A stretch of 64,000 nucleotides of DNA from assembly GCA_030448005.1 (NCBI GenBank), contig JAUJNT010000001.1:159884-223883 (forward strand), in the 5' to 3' direction. Source of the DNA: Thermoleophilaceae bacterium. GTDB taxonomy: Bacteria > Actinomycetota > Thermoleophilia > Solirubrobacterales > Thermoleophilaceae. Positions 34,219 through 42,181 of the stretch are shown here, one piece after another. How positions within the stretch are numbered: the stretch's first letter is position 1; every line of letters starts with the position of its first letter. Made by a program: the position numbers and the translations under genes. The notes beneath the pieces were generated by a model. The model was not told the origin of the DNA. It searched no databases and worked only from the letters and a program-made list of their open reading frames with translations.

Positions 34219-35211
34219 TTAGGCCGACACGGCGGTCGGCTCCGAGCGGGCCACCTCCTCGAGCACGCGCCTGGCTTCCGCGGTGGTGGGGGCGCTCACG
34301 AGTCGTTGGTGGAGCTCCTTCCGAGCCTCGAGGCGGTCCGCGTACCACGGATAGAACTTGCGCAGGTAGCGACCGGCGCGCTCCGGGCCGAGGTGCTCCT
34401 CACAGCAGTCGATGATCCATGCCAGCTCGTCGACGACCTCGCGGACGGTGGGCTCGCCGTCGCGCAGGCCCAGCAGCCGCTCGAACCGCCACGGGTTGCC
34501 GAGCGAGCCGCGGGCCAGCATGACCGCCTCCGCCCCACTTTCGGTGAACGCCTGTAGCGCCGCCTCGTCGGAGAGCAGGCCCCCCGACACGATGACCGGC
34601 ACGTCGAGGGCCTCGACAAGGCGGGCGGCGAGGGCATAGTCGGGCTTTCCCTTGTGCTGCTGGGAGGCGTGGCGAGGGTGGAAGGAGATGGCCGCAACGC
34701 CTGCCTCCTCCACCAGCCGGCGCGCCAGCGTGACCCCGCTGCGCTCCCCCGGCCGCTGGCCCGGACGCAGCTTGACGGTGACGGGCAGGCCGCTGCCCTC
34801 GGCCGCGGCCTTTGCGATCGCCACGGCGCGGTCGGGCTCCTCGAGCAGCGCGGCGCCGGCGCCGGTCTTGCAGATCTTTCTGACCGGGCAGCCCATGTTC
34901 AGGTCGATCACGTCCGCACCCGCGCGGGCGACGATCTCCGCGGCCTCGCGCATCACCGGGGCGTCGTGGCCGAAGAGCTGCAGCGAGACGGGGTGCTCGT
35001 CGGGATGGACGCACAGGAACTCACGCAGGGTGCGCTCGTTGCCGTGCTTGATCCCGAAGCTCGAGATCATCTCCGACACCACGAAGCCGGCGCCGTGGCG
35101 CTTTGCCTGCAGGCGCACGAACCAGTTCCCGATGCCCGCCAGGGGCGCGAGCACCAGGCGGTTGGGGAGCACGTGGTCGGCGAGCGTCCAGGAGTCGGTG
35201 AGTGCGCGCAT
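34219..35211 (-). CDS. dusB: tRNA-dihydrouridine synthase (DusB type)
   Basis: A 330-residue flavoenzyme that reduces uridines in the tRNA D-loop. TIM barrel with VLAPLAGIGNWFVRLQAKRHGAGFVVSEMISS, QLFGHDAPVMREAAEI, and the catalytic cysteine motif IDLNMGCPVRKICKTGAGAALL. PVTVKLRPG, HPRHASQQHKGKPDYAL and SGGLLSD are FMN/phosphate-site segments. The C-terminal helical domain binds tRNA (LRKFYPWYADRLEA). Its place next to coaX and lysS matches yacF of Bacillus. Confidence 0.93.
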   Translation of the reverse strand: MRALTDSWTLADHVLPNRLVLAPLAGIGNWFVRLQAKRHGAGFVVSEMISSFGIKHGNERTLREFLCVHPDEHPVSLQLFGHDAPVMREAAEIVARAGADVIDLNMGCPVRKICKTGAGAALLEEPDRAVAIAKAAAEGSGLPVTVKLRPGQRPGERSGVTLARRLVEEAGVAAISFHPRHASQQHKGKPDYALAARLVEALDVPVIVSGGLLSDEAALQAFTESGAEAVMLARGSLGNPWRFERLLGLRDGEPTVREVVDELAWIIDCCEEHLGPERAGRYLRKFYPWYADRLEARKELHQRLVSAPTTAEARRVLEEVARSEPTAVSA

Positions 35212-35293
35212 GTCGAGTGCCGGGCCGTCGCGGACCCGCGTTTTCCATTGTGGCGGGAATCAGCGGCGGCGGCCGTGCTCGCCTTCCGCCTGG

Positions 35294-36067
35294 CTAGGAC
35301 TCGCCGTTGCGCTCCCAGATGATGCGCAGCCCCTGGAGGGTGAGCAGGTCGTCGACCTCGTCCACCTGTTCGCAGTGCGGCACGATGGCTCCGGCGAAGC
35401 CCCCGGTGGCGATCGCGGTGGCCTCCTCGCCCAACTCCTCGCGAAGCCTCCCGAGAACGCCGTCCACCTGGCCGGCATAGCCGAAGACGACGCCTGACTG
35501 CATCGCCTCGAGCGTTCCCCTGCCGATAGCGGCGCGGGGGCTTGCGAGGCTCACCTTCGGCAGCGCGGCGGCCCGCTGGCTGAGGGCCTCCAGCGAGATC
35601 TCGATGCCGGGCGAGATCACACCGCCCAGGTACTCGCCATCGGCGGAGACGACGTCGTAGTTGAGCGCCGTGCCGAAGTCGACCGCTATGCACGCTGCGC
35701 CAACGCGGTCGTAGGCGGCCACCGCGTTCACCAGCCGGTCGGCACCAAGCTCCCGCGGGTTGTCGATGCGGATCGGCATGCCCGTGCGCATGGCCGGTCC
35801 CACGAGCGCTCCCTTGCCCTTGAGGTAGCGCACCCGCATCTGGTCGTACTCCTGCGAGAGGCCCGGGACCACGCAGGAGACGATGGCCGCATCGACGTCG
35901 GAGAGGCGGAGGTCTCTCAGCGCCAGCAGGGCGCTGAAGATCAGCGCCAGCTCGTCGGTCGTGGCCGTGCGCGCGGTATGGAAGCGCCAGTGCTCGAGCA
36001 GACCTTCCTCGCGATAGAGGCCAACGTGGGTCTGGGTGTTGCCGACGTCGATCGCGAGCAGCATCAC
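35294..36067 (-). CDS. coaX: Type III pantothenate kinase
   Basis: A 257-residue ASKHA-fold kinase for the first step of CoA synthesis. The N-terminal phosphate loop LLAIDVGNTQTHVGLY, the ADRLVNAVAAYDRVG motif with its catalytic aspartate, and VDFGTALNYDVVSADGEYLGGVISPGI are family signatures. The last segment differs from the common GTATTFD but keeps the aspartate. It is insensitive to CoA feedback as a class. In Bacillus coaX lies next to ftsH; here it is displaced towards dusB. Confidence 0.93.
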   Translation of the reverse strand: MMLLAIDVGNTQTHVGLYREEGLLEHWRFHTARTATTDELALIFSALLALRDLRLSDVDAAIVSCVVPGLSQEYDQMRVRYLKGKGALVGPAMRTGMPIRIDNPRELGADRLVNAVAAYDRVGAACIAVDFGTALNYDVVSADGEYLGGVISPGIEISLEALSQRAAALPKVSLASPRAAIGRGTLEAMQSGVVFGYAGQVDGVLGRLREELGEEATAIATGGFAGAIVPHCEQVDEVDDLLTLQGLRIIWERNGES

Positions 36068-36124
36068 CGGGGAGTATCGCGGCGCCAGTGTCCATCCGAG
36101 AAGTTCGTGGCCGCTTCGGAATCT

Positions 36125-36724
36125 CTAGGTGAGGCCCAGCCGCTCGGCGCGCTGGACCGCCTCCGCGCGGTTGCGCACGTCAAGCTTGCGGTAGAGCTTT
36201 CCGGTGTGCTCCTTGACCGTGTGCGGGGAGAGATGCAGCTGACCGGCGATCTCGCGGTTGGTGGCGCCCGAGGCCAACAGCCCCAGCACCTCGAGCTCAC
36301 GTGGCGACAGCGCCGCCGAGGGCCCGTCGGGACTGGGAGCGAACACCGTGCCGCCGTTGCCGACGGTGCGGATCGCGGCAGCCACCTCGTCGGCGCCCGA
36401 GTCCTTGGACACGAACCCGGACGCGCCCGCCACCCGGGCCGCCTGCGGGGATATCCAGCCGGCTCCCGAGATCAGCAGCACCGCCGTCTTCGGCGACTCC
36501 CGCCTCAGCGTCTCGCATAGCTCCGCCCCCGACTGCTCGCCGAGGAAGAGGTCCACCAGCGCGACGTGCGGCTCGTACCGGCGGGCGAGCTCGCGTGCCT
36601 GGCTCTCGTCCCGCGCGGTGAGGCAACGCTCCACCCAGGGCTGGTCGGCGAGCAGCAGGCGAAAGCCCCAGTGCACCACGTCGTGGTCGTCCACCACGAG
36701 CACCCGGAGCCGCCGCCCGCCCAT
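36125..36724 (-). CDS. NarL/LuxR-family response regulator
   Basis: A 199-residue response regulator. Receiver domain (5-120): acidic pair VVDDHD, phospho-acceptor aspartate in VALVDLFLGEQSG, threonine/serine in LLISGAG and lysine in FVSKDSG. LuxR-type HTH (about 135-195): LSPRELEVLGLLASGATNREIAGQLHLSPHTVKEHTGKLYRKLDVRNRAEAV. ATG 36724 shares one base with the kinase stop (TGATG), so kinase and regulator are translationally coupled. Target genes are unknown. Confidence 0.93.
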   Translation of the reverse strand: MGGRRLRVLVVDDHDVVHWGFRLLLADQPWVERCLTARDESQARELARRYEPHVALVDLFLGEQSGAELCETLRRESPKTAVLLISGAGWISPQAARVAGASGFVSKDSGADEVAAAIRTVGNGGTVFAPSPDGPSAALSPRELEVLGLLASGATNREIAGQLHLSPHTVKEHTGKLYRKLDVRNRAEAVQRAERLGLT

Positions 36725-37851
36725 CACGCCTGCTCGCCCGAAACCGGCACGACAAGTCGAACGCGCCACACCCCTTCGTCCAGCGTGCCGAACTCGACCA
36801 CCCCGCCGCGCTGCAGTGCGTCGAGGGCTGCCAGGCGCAGCCCCATCCCCGCGCCTTGCCCGCGCCCGGACTGGCCTACGCCATCGTTGCGCACCTCGAG
36901 CAGGAAGAGTCCATCATCGCCGGCGAGCTTGACCTTCACCTTGGTCGGCGCGGCGTGCTTGTGCGCGTTGCGAAGCGCCTCTGCGAGCACTGACTGGGCG
37001 AGCTGCTCGAGGTGCTCCGGCACCTCCTGATCGCGCTGCCATGAGATCTCGATCGGCGCGCCGTCGTAGTGTCGGCTGAGGCGTTTGAGCTCATCCCGCA
37101 GCTTCGCACCGGTGCCGGCTGGCGGCGACTCGATCGGCCTCGCCATCGCGCTCCGGAGGTCGCCGACGGCCGCCTGGATCTCATCGCCGGCGCGGCGGCG
37201 CTCCTCACGCGTGAGCTCGCGCTCGGCCCCGAGCACTAGCGAGACGCCGAACAGCCGCTGCATCACACGCTCGTGGACCTCCCGCGCAAGGTCGACTCGC
37301 TCGTCGAGCAGCCTGGCGCGCGCCTGGTGGGAGGTGGCGATGCGGGCGCTGGCCGCCAGGGCGGCGGTCTTGCCGAGCGTCCACATCCGGTGGCGCTCCT
37401 TGCCCGTCAGCTCGAAGCGACCTCCCCCTCGGTCGGCGAAGATCACCCCCAGCCAGCTTCCCCCCGCGGACACCGGCGTACACGAGAGCGTGGTCTCCCC
37501 GAGCACCCGCGCGTAGCGGGGAGGCACCTCTCGCTCGAGGTGGTCGGAGGCCATCACCACCCGGTCCTCGGCCAGGGCACGCTTTGCGATCGGGGTCTCG
37601 TCGAGCGTGCCGAAGACGTCCGCAAGGAGCTCCGGCTCGATCCCGTGGCTGCCGGCGGGCACCACGAGCTTGCGGGCGTCCTCGTAGAGCACGAGCATCA
37701 CCCGCTCCATGGAGGTCAGCCGGGACACCGCTTCGCACAGCGGGTCGTAGAAGGCCTGCGGGGCGTCCACGCCGTCGGCATCGAGGCCCGAGAGCAGCTC
37801 GACCATGACATCGAGCTGGTCCGTGCGCTGGATCGGCGCCGAGTCGGGCAT
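36724..37851 (-). CDS. Soluble GAF-domain sensor histidine kinase (DesK/NarX type)
   Basis: A 375-residue kinase without membrane segments. A GAF sensor domain (about 20-165; SMERVMLVLYEDARKLVVPAGSHG, SAGGSWLGVIFADRGGG) precedes a HisKA_3 dimerisation helix with the phospho-accepting histidine in LAREVHERVMQRLFGVSL and a short HATPase domain (LAEALRNAHKHA N-box, VRNDGVGQSGRGQGAGMGLR G-box). It partners the overlapping LuxR-type regulator. A TATTTT hexamer six bases before the ATG hints at a leaderless message. GAF ligand unknown. Confidence 0.9.
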   Translation of the reverse strand: MPDSAPIQRTDQLDVMVELLSGLDADGVDAPQAFYDPLCEAVSRLTSMERVMLVLYEDARKLVVPAGSHGIEPELLADVFGTLDETPIAKRALAEDRVVMASDHLEREVPPRYARVLGETTLSCTPVSAGGSWLGVIFADRGGGRFELTGKERHRMWTLGKTAALAASARIATSHQARARLLDERVDLAREVHERVMQRLFGVSLVLGAERELTREERRRAGDEIQAAVGDLRSAMARPIESPPAGTGAKLRDELKRLSRHYDGAPIEISWQRDQEVPEHLEQLAQSVLAEALRNAHKHAAPTKVKVKLAGDDGLFLLEVRNDGVGQSGRGQGAGMGLRLAALDALQRGGVVEFGTLDEGVWRVRLVVPVSGEQA

Positions 37852-37872
37852 ACAAGGAAAATACCGGGGGGC

Positions 37873-37961
37873 GGGGGCTCCGCCCCCTTGAGAACACCGG
37901 GGGGCTCGCGCCCCCCGGAACCCCCCCGCCGCAGGATCAACCCGGGGGCTCGCGCCCCCGG
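37873..37961. repeat. Cluster of three GC-rich palindromes
   Basis: Three perfect hairpins in the 118-base gap upstream of the GAF kinase: 37873-37887 (arms GGGGGC/GCCCCC, loop TCC), 37897-37918 (arms CCGGGGGGC/GCCCCCCGG, loop TCGC) and 37942-37961 (arms CCGGGGGC/GCCCCCGG, loop TCGC). The 22-base unit recurs exactly, inverted, at 44011-44032. Possibly REP-like elements or terminators; no T-run follows. Confidence 0.8.
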
Positions 37962-37969
37962 ATTCTCTC

Positions 37970-38200
37970 TCAGTTCAAGCGGCGGTCGACCGAGAGCCTC
38001 AACGCCTGCTCACCGGTGAGCGACACCGTCCTGAGGTCATCGCAGCCGCGGCAGCGGCACTCCACCTCGGCGTCCCACTCGTCCACCCGCAGCGACCAGT
38101 CGATCTCGCCCGAGAGGCACATCCTGCACGCCAGCGACGCCTCGACGAGGGGGGTCGCATCATCGCCACGGAAGCTTGCCGTCTCGGTCAGCGTGACCAT
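37970..38200 (-). CDS. Small cysteine-rich (putative zinc-binding) protein
   Basis: A 76-residue protein with two cysteine clusters: CRMC near residue 25 and ECRCRGC near residue 48 (C-x2-C and C-x-C-x2-C), a pattern suited to one zinc. The rest (IDWSLRVDEWDAEVECRC, then DDLRTVSLTGEQALRLSV) is beta-like. I do not recognise the family. It follows folK on the same strand, but a strong hairpin separates the two. Confidence 0.6.
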   Translation of the reverse strand: MVTLTETASFRGDDATPLVEASLACRMCLSGEIDWSLRVDEWDAEVECRCRGCDDLRTVSLTGEQALRLSVDRRLN

Positions 38201-38252
38201 GAATTCGAGTGTTGCGCAGTGGCCGGAGGCATCCCACGGATCGGCGCATGAA

Positions 38253-38270
38253 ACCCCCCGTTTGGGGGGT
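38253..38270 (-). terminator. Hairpin at the folK stop codon (probable terminator)
   Basis: Perfect 7-base arms ACCCCCC/GGGGGGT with a 4-base loop begin at the folK stop. The stem is very stable but only a short TTT follows, so termination is probable rather than certain. It can form on both strands. Confidence 0.55.
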
Positions 38271-38755
38271 CAAAACCGTCCGGCGCGCTCGACCCGCTGG
38301 TCACGCACCGAGTCGAGCAGGGCCCAGAGGCCGGTGCCGTCGGGCAGCGTCAGGCAGGGGTCGATCTCGAGCAGCGGCTCGAGCACGAACCGCCTCGTGG
38401 TGACCTCCGGGTGGGGCAGGGTGAGCCGCTCGGATGCGTGCTCGAGGTCGCCCATCAGCAGCACGTCGACGTCGATCGGCCGAGGGCCATGCCGCACCCC
38501 GTGCCGCCTGCGGCCGAGCTCACGCTCGACGTCCTGGCAGAGATCAAGGAGCTCCTCGGGCTCCATCCCCGTCTCTACGGCGATGCACGCGTTGAGGAAG
38601 TCCCCCTGGTCGAGGACCTCGCCCTGGGCCGCCGTCTCGTAGACGGAGGAGGACGCCACCACATGGAGGCCGCGGCGCTCGAGCGCGGAACGGGCCGCGC
38701 GTAGGGCCTGCTGGCGCTCGCCCTCGTTCGAGCCGAGCCCGAGGTGGGCCCGCAT
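38270..38755 (-). CDS. folK: 2-amino-4-hydroxy-6-hydroxymethyldihydropteridine pyrophosphokinase
   Basis: A 161-residue HPPK of the folate pathway, transferring pyrophosphate to the pterin before FolP acts. LGLGSNEGERQQALRAA is the N-terminal signature; FLNACIAVETGMEPEELLDLCQDVERELGR and HGPRPIDVDVLLMGDL contain the ATP and magnesium sites, and LPHPEVTTRRFVLEPLLEI the C-terminal signature. ATG 38755 gives normal length. It is separated from folB and folP by a 4-kb signalling insertion. Confidence 0.95.
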   Translation of the reverse strand: MRAHLGLGSNEGERQQALRAARSALERRGLHVVASSSVYETAAQGEVLDQGDFLNACIAVETGMEPEELLDLCQDVERELGRRRHGVRHGPRPIDVDVLLMGDLEHASERLTLPHPEVTTRRFVLEPLLEIDPCLTLPDGTGLWALLDSVRDQRVERAGRF

Positions 38756-38756
38756 C

Positions 38757-39143
38757 TCAGCGCGGGGCGACCGCGCCGCTCGCGCCCAGCTCGTCCACCA
38801 GGCGAAGGAGCGCCAACGGGCTGAACGGCTTGGTGAGGAAGAGGTCGGCGCCTGCACTCTCCGCCTCCCGCTCGGCGGCGTCCCCCCCGGCAGCGGTGAG
38901 CATGACGATCATGGCCTGTGCGGTGTGGGGCTCCGCCCGCAATCGCCGGCACGCCTGGAAGCCGTCGAGCTCCGGCATGTTCACGTCGAGGAACACGAGC
39001 TCCGGGCGCTCTCGCAGGGCCACCTCCACGGCCTGCCGGCCGTCGGCGGCCTCGATGAGCTCGAAGCCGGCCACGTCCTCGAGGGTCGTGACGATCAGCT
39101 TGCGAACGAACGGATCGTCATCGGCGATGAGGACGCTTGCCAT
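38757..39143 (-). CDS. Stand-alone response regulator receiver protein
   Basis: A 128-residue CheY-like protein with no output domain. All receiver residues are present: acidic ADDDPFVRK, phospho-acceptor aspartate in LVFLDVNMPELDG, threonine in VMLTAAGG and lysine in FLTKPFSPLALL. It lies one base from the folK start and 43 bases after the HD-GYP gene, so it forms an operon with the HD-GYP protein and hybrid kinase upstream; it probably passes phosphate or regulates one of them. Confidence 0.92.
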   Translation of the reverse strand: MASVLIADDDPFVRKLIVTTLEDVAGFELIEAADGRQAVEVALRERPELVFLDVNMPELDGFQACRRLRAEPHTAQAMIVMLTAAGGDAAEREAESAGADLFLTKPFSPLALLRLVDELGASGAVAPR

Positions 39144-39186
39144 CAGGACGGCATCCCCGAGTGCCCGCGGATGGCCTCCCGAGCGC

Positions 39187-39945
39187 TCATCCGGTCCCCG
39201 CCCTGATGAGCTCGAGCCGGCTGTCCGGCACGTGCGCGAGCTCGTCCGCTACGGCGGGATCGAACTGCGAGCCGGCCATAGCGGCGATCTCCGAGCGCGC
39301 CCGGGCAAACGACACCCGCCGGCTATAGGGCCGATCGGTGGTCATGGCATCCAGGGTGTCCGCCACGGAGAAGATGCGCGCCGCCGCGGGGATTTGCTCA
39401 CCGGCCAGTCCGTCCGGGTAGCCGGCGCCGTCCCAGCGTTCGTGGTGGTGGCGCACGATCTGGGCGGCGTCCTCGAGGAACGGGATATCCCGCACGATCT
39501 CATAGCCGATCATCGGATGACGGCGCATCAGTGTGCGCTCCTCCGGGAGGAGCGGCTCCGGCTTGAACAGGATGCCATCGGAGATGGCGACCTTCCCGAC
39601 GTCGTGGAGCAGGAACCCGAACTCGACCTGCGGGTTCTCCGCGAGCTCGGGGTCGATCCGCCTGGTGAGCTCGAGGCCATAGGCGGCCACCCGCTCCGCG
39701 TGCTTGCCCGTGTAGGCGTCGCGCGCCTCGACCGCGTTGGTGAGCGCGCGCACGGTGGCGAGGTAGGAAGCGTGCAGCTCGTCGGTCCTGGCGCGCTCGG
39801 CCTTGAAGGTCTCGCGCAGATCGGACGCGTAGCGCTCGAGCTGGCGCTCCTTCTCCTCCGCGAGGCGGCGTTGACGGTCGAGCGCGAGCTGCAGCCGCTC
39901 GAGCTCGTCCTGTCCCGCACCCTTGCGTATCCCCGCTTCTGCCAT
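39187..39945 (-). CDS. HD-GYP domain protein (putative c-di-GMP phosphodiesterase)
   Basis: A 252-residue protein: an N-terminal coiled coil (about 10-60, LERLQLALDRQRRLAEEKERQLERYASDLRETF) and an HD-GYP domain with GKHAERVAAYG, the HD pair in LLHDVGKVAISDGIL, RRHPMIGYEIVRDI, HHERWDGAGYPDGLAGEQIP and ADTLDAMTTDRPYSRR. GYP is intact, which in this family goes with c-di-GMP hydrolysis. It is in an operon with the hybrid kinase (17 bases upstream) and the receiver protein, which probably control it. Confidence 0.9.
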   Translation of the reverse strand: MAEAGIRKGAGQDELERLQLALDRQRRLAEEKERQLERYASDLRETFKAERARTDELHASYLATVRALTNAVEARDAYTGKHAERVAAYGLELTRRIDPELAENPQVEFGFLLHDVGKVAISDGILFKPEPLLPEERTLMRRHPMIGYEIVRDIPFLEDAAQIVRHHHERWDGAGYPDGLAGEQIPAAARIFSVADTLDAMTTDRPYSRRVSFARARSEIAAMAGSQFDPAVADELAHVPDSRLELIRAGTG

Positions 39946-39962
39946 ATCTCCCCAGCGAAAGG

Positions 39963-42116
39963 CTACTTGCCCGGTGCCTTCGGTGACGCGGGCCGCGTCC
40001 CCTTCCTGAGCACGTCAAGGGCTGCCCGCGCCGCCTCCTCAACGAGGACGACCTGCGCACCGCCGGCCGAGGCGTGCTCTTGGCCGCCGTCGGCGGTGAA
40101 GAGGATGGCGGCCGCCGGGCGGCCGGGTCGGCCGGCATCCAGGCCGCTCAACACCCCATCCACCGCGCGCATTCCCGAGTCCACCAGCGCAACCTCGAAG
40201 CGGCGACTCCTGCAGGCCTGGGTGGCGGCGGCGCCGCTGGTCACCCACTCGTGGTCGAGTCCGAGCTGCACGAGCGCCGGCTCGAGCCGGCTGCGGATCG
40301 CGGAGCGACCGACCACGAGCACGCACTTGGCGCGGATGGCCTCCGAGGCCTGCAACTCGTCGGGCACCCGCGCCGGCTGGGCCGGCAGGCGGACCGTGAA
40401 GGTGCTCCCCGCCCCCACCGTGCTGTCCACGTGGATCGAGCCGCCGTGCAGGTCCACCAGCGACTTGACGATCCACAGCCCGAGCCCGCTGCCCGAGCCG
40501 CCGTCCTCGCGCCGCACGAATCGGTCGAACGCCTGCTCGACGTCCTCCGGGGTCATGCCGCGCCCGGTGTCGCTGACGGCCAGCTCGACGGCTCCCTCCC
40601 GGGCGCCCAGGGTGACGGCGATGGACCCTCCGGGGTCGGTGTACTGGTGTGCGTTCGACATCAGGTTGGTCACTATCTGGCGGACGCGCACCGGATCGGC
40701 CAGCGCGCGCGGCAGGAGCTCCGGAGGATCGATCTCCAGCCGTTGGCCCTTCTCGGCGAGGCGCGGCGCCATCAGCGCCGCGACCTCCTTCACCACGTCC
40801 GCCAGATCGACGAGCCGCGGATGCACCTCCACCTTCCCGGCCTCGAGGCGGGCCACGTCGAGCAGGTCGTTCACCAGATCGACCAGTCGATCCGTGCTGA
40901 GCAGGATCACGTCGACGAACTGGCGCTCGCGCTCGCCGAGGGCATCGGAGCCGCCGAGGAGCTCCACGAAACCCTTGATCGACGTGAGCGGGCTGCGCAG
41001 CTCGTGGGAGGCGGTGGCCACGAAGTCCGACTTCACCCGCTCCAACCGCGCGCGCTCGGAGATGTCGCGAAGCGTCCACACCACCCCGCCGCCCGCGCCG
41101 GGACCCAGGCGGGCTGCCGTGATCGACAGCGTCCTGTCGCCCCGCTCGACGGTGACCTCTCCGCGGAGCGCCTGGTCGAGAGGCGGCAGCGGGCTTGCGC
41201 GCCCATGCGCATAGACCCCTGGCTGCAGCTCCGGGGCGATCTCCCGGACCCGCGAGTTGATCGTGCTCACCACGCCGGCCGAGTCGCATACCACGAGTGC
41301 GTCGCCGAGGCTCTCGATCGTCGTGGAGAGCTTCATGCGCTCGGCCTCGATGCGGGTCTGCGCGCCCTCGAGCTGCTCGGCCATGGCGTTGAACGCCGAA
41401 TCGAGCTCTCGCAGCTCGAGCGGACCGCTCGGCTCCACCCGCTCGGTGAGGTCCCCGGCGGCGAGCTTCTGCGTGGCCGTGACGAGCTCGTCCAGCGGGC
41501 GACGGATGGATGCGATCAGGGCCGCTATGAGCGTCACGGCACCAAGGAGCGCGAGGGCACCGGCAGCCGCGGCGGTGACCAGCGCCGTGCGCGACTTGTC
41601 ACGGGCGATCTCACGCGCGCTCGCACGGCGGCGGTCTTGGCGAGCCGCAAGGTCGTCATCCACCGCGCGCGCCACGGAGATCGCCTGCACCAGGGCACGC
41701 TCCGCTCTCGCCGAACGGCGTCTGCGGGGAGCGGCGAGCCGCCTGGCCCGGCTCTGGGCTCGAATGCGCTCGCGTACCAGTCGGACGCTGTCGGGGTCTC
41801 CCCGCGCGAGGGTCAGCGCCTCGCTCGCCTGCTCTTGGAAGACCTTCCGCGCGCGCCGGCGCGCCGGCACCGCCGCCCGCCCGGTGACCCGAAAGCCCGT
41901 CTCCTCGATCACCCCCGCGGCGAGCAGGCGTGAGACGGCCGACTCGAGCTCGTAGCTGCGCGCCAGGGCGTCTTCGTAGTCCTGCCTCGCTGCGATGAGA
42001 TTGCCGATGCCGAGCGCAGCGATGAGGGCGAGCACGAGCGTGAGGCCCACGAGCGCCAGGGTCAGGGTCGGCGCCAGGGCAAGCCGCCGGAACGCCCCGC
42101 GCGGTCCCGTGCTCAC
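39963..42116 (-). CDS. Membrane sensor histidine kinase with HAMP, PAS-like and degenerate receiver domains
   Basis: A 717-residue kinase from GTG 42116 (preceded by GGGAG; GTG 42143 is an alternative). Two membrane helices (LALVGLTLVLALIAALGIGNL and AAAAGALALLGAVTLIAALIA) flank an Arg/Ala-rich outside segment. Then HAMP (RRPLDELVTATQKLAAGDLTERV), a PAS-like domain, HisKA (VKSDFVATASHELRSPLTSIKGFVELL), HATPase (NLMSNAHQYT, DTGRGM, GSGLGLWIVKSLVDLHGG) and a C-terminal receiver-like domain. The receiver keeps the aspartate (VALVDSGM) but lacks the acidic pair and the conserved lysine, so it is probably not phosphorylated normally. Confidence 0.9.
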   Translation of the reverse strand: MSTGPRGAFRRLALAPTLTLALVGLTLVLALIAALGIGNLIAARQDYEDALARSYELESAVSRLLAAGVIEETGFRVTGRAAVPARRRARKVFQEQASEALTLARGDPDSVRLVRERIRAQSRARRLAAPRRRRSARAERALVQAISVARAVDDDLAARQDRRRASAREIARDKSRTALVTAAAAGALALLGAVTLIAALIASIRRPLDELVTATQKLAAGDLTERVEPSGPLELRELDSAFNAMAEQLEGAQTRIEAERMKLSTTIESLGDALVVCDSAGVVSTINSRVREIAPELQPGVYAHGRASPLPPLDQALRGEVTVERGDRTLSITAARLGPGAGGGVVWTLRDISERARLERVKSDFVATASHELRSPLTSIKGFVELLGGSDALGERERQFVDVILLSTDRLVDLVNDLLDVARLEAGKVEVHPRLVDLADVVKEVAALMAPRLAEKGQRLEIDPPELLPRALADPVRVRQIVTNLMSNAHQYTDPGGSIAVTLGAREGAVELAVSDTGRGMTPEDVEQAFDRFVRREDGGSGSGLGLWIVKSLVDLHGGSIHVDSTVGAGSTFTVRLPAQPARVPDELQASEAIRAKCVLVVGRSAIRSRLEPALVQLGLDHEWVTSGAAATQACRSRRFEVALVDSGMRAVDGVLSGLDAGRPGRPAAAILFTADGGQEHASAGGAQVVLVEEAARAALDVLRKGTRPASPKAPGK

Positions 42117-42181
42117 CGGTGCTCCCAACGGCCTGCCTGACACCCGTCGCCGGCTCTGGCGTCAGCGCCTACCATGTGGGC

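Noticed and set aside
37897-37961. Possible CRISPR-like repeats among the GC palindromes
   Set aside because: Units are 15-22 bases, unequal in spacing and length, and fully palindromic; no spacers or cas genes occur.
40074-41933. A 619-codon plus-strand open frame across the hybrid kinase
   Set aside because: Antisense shadow of a kinase with clear HAMP, HisKA and HATPase motifs; Arg/His-rich translation with no domain.
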